Shown: positions 60,357-64,000 of the stretch, piece by piece | Layout: the number at the start of each line of letters is the position of its first letter | Position numbering within the stretch: position 1 is the first letter of the stretch | NCBI GenBank assembly: GCA_963989385.1 | Contig: OZ022500.1 | Span: 22,334,460 to 22,398,459 of the forward strand | Source: Ctena decussata | Taxonomy: Eukaryota; Mollusca; Bivalvia; Lucinida; Lucinidae | DNA length: 64,000 nucleotides | Direction: 5' to 3' | Translations under genes and position numbers: made by a program | The notes under the pieces: generated by a model | What the model saw: only the letters and a program-made list of their open reading frames with translations | What the model was told of the DNA's origin: nothing | Databases searched by the model: none

Positions 60357-60640
60357 TTAAACCGGTTTTATTGGGCCCAAACCTTCACCCTCACCCTCCG
60401 CCGCGGTGCACACAATTAGTTGGTTAAGATCAAGAAAAATTGTGATAAAGCAAGGATGAGGACTCGACAGCCAAAACGTGTTGAGACACCTGGGGATCCC
60501 TGGGGCGTCAGCAACACCACCGTGCACTGGAGCAAAAGAAGACCACCAGTTGAACCCCGGTGGGCCAAGAAACAGACACACATCCGGTCCCAACCAACTA
60601 AACTCCGTTCATTAATTCTGAAACTTGGGTTTTCGCTGCT
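60357..60640. repeat. GC-richer block, probable repeat
   Basis: Open on both strands for about 75 codons, with balanced composition unlike the flanks. I suspect a dispersed repeat, but there is no second copy in the window and no recognisable protein. Confidence 0.35.
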
Positions 60641-62243
60641 CATACTTTTATAATCTAATCAATCCACGTATGACAGTGCCTAGTGATAAAGTTCGACTTC
60701 CGCCTATTTCTCATAAAGGTCTCATGTATCTTAGCCTGGTGTCTAATGCTGGAGTTACATGCACGAAACAGCAAATTTCAGAAACTTGTCCGCAAACTAA
60801 GATCATTTGATGAAAATTGACAGCCTAAAGTCATACATATGCAGATACATTCCACGTGGGTATCACGCTGGTCATTTGAGTAATAACTGTTGTCCCTCCA
60901 ACAAAGTCACGGGAATAAGAAAAAAAGCGTTTTGAAGTTCGGCTACTTTTTTACAGAAAAAATACCAAGTTACTACACGAGCTTCTCCGGATTTTAGGAT
61001 TGAAATTAAGACCTCATTTCTTCACCATATTTTGGACACTTGCATTAGTTTATGTCAATTTTTCTCAGGAAAACATCATAAGCAGTATTAACAACGGGAC
61101 AAATGTGTCATCCGACTAAGAAGCGAACTTCAGGCCCACAAACGTCCCTGCATTTATCTTTTTCTTCCTTTCTATCATTTTTTCTCATGGTGACATTCAC
61201 GTAAAATGTGGCATTAAGTATCTGCGAACAGGAAAAACTCAAACCAGTCAGCTAGAGACTTTGTTATGTGCCTCTGTGCCCACACAACCACACATCAGTT
61301 TTGCGAAAAGCAAAAGCTCAAATTAGCTTTCGCGTATATACGGAAGGAAATACCGCATGCATGCATGCGTGTGGGTTCACCTGTGTACGCCTATGTCTAT
61401 GAATAGAGTTTCTTGGAAGTAGATTTGCACGCTTGTGAAAAGTTACCCTTGTATTGTACTTACAGGAAAGATTCAGATCGTGCAGTAATATCAGAGTCTA
61501 CATTATTGCATAAACATTCTCGTATGATAATTATATAAAAAAATGAACACCTGTACAGTTGAGTATTAAAAGGATGCACATGACCCAATATCCTTTTCAC
61601 ATGACACAAATCAAATATACCATGTGAATCGCGAAACAGTAACCTCTTGCATGTGCTTTAGCTTTCACTAAAACTCGGTACCGTGAGGTTGACTTCGACT
61701 TCCGGTTGACTCTGATTAGACTGCATCCTGTTTGCGCAAGCCGTAAGATTCGACGATTTAGTACATGTATTTCCATTAAGGTCTTCCTTGCGTATATATA
61801 TGTTCGTGTTGCGGGGAGAGGTCGGAGTGGTAGACTAATCGAGGGGATAGTTTGTTGAAAAGAAGTAGGGGCGGCGGGGCGGGGCTGTAGGGTGTGTGTC
61901 TGGAGACTAGGGTTGCGGTTTGGGTGGTAGATTGAATGAGGTGTGTGTTTAGAAAGTGATCCTGTTGAGGGATGGAAGTTTAGATGGCAGACTAATTAAG
62001 GGGAGGGGGCTGTAGGTAGTGTGGGGGAGATTTTTTTTTTATTTTTTAGAGTAGGGGTGGGGGAGTGGTGGGGGTAAGGAGGAGGAGTAGCCTGATTAAG
62101 GGGGGCTGTAATAAGTTTGAGAGGCGCACGGATTGGTCCTTTTGTCCTCGTATTCAACTTTGCAGTTTTAACGCAACATTGGAAATACATGTTTTGGCAC
62201 TTCACAGCTTTGTTATATACTGCGGACAGCTGTAATATTTGCA
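60641..62243. other. Intergenic stretch, part G-rich
   Basis: No gene recognised. 61,810-62,110 is a degenerate G-rich repeat (GGTAGACTAATTAAGGGG-type words). Confidence 0.45.
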
Positions 62244-62247
62244 TTAA

Positions 62248-62788
62248 AGGTAGGTTCCTGTACTTTGGAATGCATCAATAATCTTGATGAACTTTCATTC
62301 AAGTTGTTGGAAAGCACTTATAAAAGGGAATTAATAAGTTTCACTAAAAAGTGTAAATCAAAAAAAATATTAGAAAAGTTGTTTTGCAAGGGATTTCCTA
62401 ACTCTGCTTCGCACACCAGTTAGCGCTATTTTTAGTTCGCGCCAAAAATAGATAACGCAGCTGATGTCATGCTGCATTGTTTTTTGGGATAGTTTTAACC
62501 CATCCGCCCTGCCAGGACCCCTAGGAGAGCTCACGTCAAGGGAAAATTGACCTTTGGAGAATGGCATCAGAAATCGCGCACTTATAGACATAATAAACAA
62601 AGTTATTTTTAGAACTGGAATTCCAACGAAAGAAAATAGAGCAAAAGGGAAAACGACTATTTTTTTCAACATCTGACGAGTTTCTCAGTAGCAAAAAATT
62701 CAGAAAAATAAGAGAATTCAATACTGCTCAGAAAAAGACGAAATTATTTTGTGGACATAATTGACATCGCTGGCCCAGGAACCTACCT
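62248..62788. mobile_element. TTAA-flanked MITE, piggyBac-like
   Basis: 13-bp perfect inverted ends AGGTAGGTTCCTG, flanked by TTAA at 62,244-62,247 and 62,789-62,792. TTAA duplication is the hallmark of piggyBac-type insertion. No transposase; 541 bp. Confidence 0.65.
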
Positions 62789-63290
62789 TTAAAATAACGC
62801 CAGTGAACATCATTACGTCGCACTGACGTTGATATGACGTCGTTTAGACGGTGTTTGCCGGTGGCGATAATATGATGAAACTCTGAAAACCTTGTCCAGT
62901 GTGTATTTATGCGGTGTAAGCAAAGTCAAATTGAGACAAAATTATCTGGATGACAAGCTTGTTGTCTTGCTGACTGACTTCGCACGTGCAGAGCATGTGT
63001 TAGAATACTAACCTCGCCCGTACACAAAACAATTTATAGCGACCACTTTATATGGTATTAAAAGGCGTTTCCAACCTGTCCGATGGACTTAGTCTCCGAC
63101 CTGTTATTTGCAGTTTTGTGCAGGTTAGCCCAGCATCCTACGAAGAACAGAGTCATGGGACACATTGATGAGAAATCGGCGGAAGTATAGCACAATCACT
63201 ATGCACAATCTTATCTGGATTGATGAGATTATAAAAGCATGAGCAGCGAAAACCCCAGTTTCAGAATTAATGAACGGAGTTTAATATATA
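62789..63290. other. Intergenic stretch with an ACGTC-rich fragment
   Basis: About 62,805-62,850 has ATTACGTCGCACTGACGTTG, a fragment of the ACGTC-rich MITE family. The rest is not recognised. Confidence 0.4.
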
Positions 63291-63293
63291 GCT

Positions 63294-64000
63294 TTATGTA
63301 GGGGCTATCATAGAGTCTGAACCCCGACCCACCGGCGTGCAATTAAAGAGGACAGCAAAGTTGTCAACCGTGATTGGGTTAACCACTAAGCATGCAGACT
63401 GTCGCATTACATCTATGTTATAGCCAATGCGTTTAAATCGTATGATAATTTTCTTAAATTGATCAGGAAATTCTGTTTTCCCTACGATTTTGCGTAATTT
63501 ATATACTAAGTCACCGTAAAATTCAAATTCCGATAGGCCTTGTTGCAAAAGTGACCTTAACCCTGTATTATATTTAGACACCAATTCAAAGTGTCTACGA
63601 TAAAATTTAGAAAAAGCTTTCCGAAGTTTATGATACCGATACCCCTGCTGTAAAAGCTTGGCAGACTTTTATTACGAGCATTGAAATCAGCCAGATGACT
63701 AGACACCCTAGCGAAGCGAATAAGCTGAGAAATGTAAACACCATAAGAAGTGGTGCGGGGAACATCACCATCCAAAAACGGAAAATTAACAATGTCGAAA
63801 TCAAAATCATCGCGTTTGTAAGTAAGACTACTTGATAAATATGATTTCAGTGTAGTCTGGTCAGTCTTAATTTATTCTCTGCATAAAAAATTGCACCATA
63901 GCAAAGCAAAAACTCACTCTTATCAGTCTGCGCATTCTTAGCATTCTGTAATGTATTACCTTTGAAGCCCCAGTCACCATAAATCTGTTCACAGTATGAT
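63294..64000 (-). pseudogene. Second Penelope-like element, RT C-terminal part, runs off the window
   Basis: On the minus strand the translation shows FDFDIVNFPFLDGDVPR and SYGVYISQLIRFARVSSHL (about 63,660-63,835). A one-base shift near 63,655 follows, then KLLQQGYRYHKLRKAFSKFY and a long open part to the stop at 63,294, with CLVVNPITVDNFAVLFNC near the end. This C-terminal tail is longer than in the 40-kb copy, so it is a different subfamily. The RT catalytic blocks are not visible; the upstream part (63,840-64,000) is not clearly coding. Class is by similarity to the 40-kb RT. Confidence 0.6.

Noticed and set aside
60420..60653. 77-codon frame rich in Arg and Pro
   Set aside because: Open on both strands with no domain; more likely a dispersed repeat than a gene.

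Overview
The window looks like a bivalve mollusc genome, probably a heterodont clam. That is an inference from AT-rich, intron-rich, repeat-saturated sequence, tRNA-headed SINEs with a conserved 3' domain, (ATTC)n-tailed LINEs, Penelope-like fragments and hairpin MITEs of types common in bivalves. Nothing prokaryotic is present: no operons and no CRISPR. Few host exons are visible; most of the window is mobile DNA of several ages, often nested.

Layout. (1) 1-14,160: one intron of a host gene, swollen by nested repeats. They include two head-to-tail, decayed LINEs of the I/Jockey type (CCHC Gag, APE endonuclease, RT, RNase H). The first carries a 1,174-bp TIR element in its 3' UTR and a small insertion in ORF2; the second carries a 922-bp G-rich Harbinger-like element. 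(2) 14,160-38,127: a tandem segmental array of four related units (A-D, about 5 kb each before insertions). Each carries exons of a Ly6/uPAR three-finger protein gene with a C-terminal GPI-type tail. Units A and B are separated by a 5.4-kb TIR element. (3) 38,128-42,160: a diverged fifth Ly6 gene (E) with the same exon structure; a broken Penelope-like RT lies just upstream of its first visible exon. (4) 42,160-55,300: repeat-rich intergenic DNA with SINEs, one SINE nested in another, hairpin MITEs, a 0.9-kb inverted-repeat element and a candidate orphan terminal exon on the minus strand. (5) 55,501-58,517, minus strand: four exons of a PhoPQ-related/AprA-like protein, joined in consistent phases; the 5' and 3' exons were not found. 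(6) 58,520-64,000: more MITEs, palindromic satellite-like repeats, a TTAA-flanked MITE and the 3' part of a second Penelope-like element on the minus strand at the right edge.

Gene logic. The host content is a recently amplified family of small 10-cysteine cell-surface proteins plus one hydrolase-like gene. Exon 2 encodes cysteines 1-5 and exon 3 encodes cysteines 6-10 plus the GPI tail; the junction is phase 0 in every copy. The copies have begun to diverge: gene C lost its GPI tail by a one-base deletion, and gene A's intron exceeds 14 kb. The signal-peptide exon of the family was not identified with confidence.
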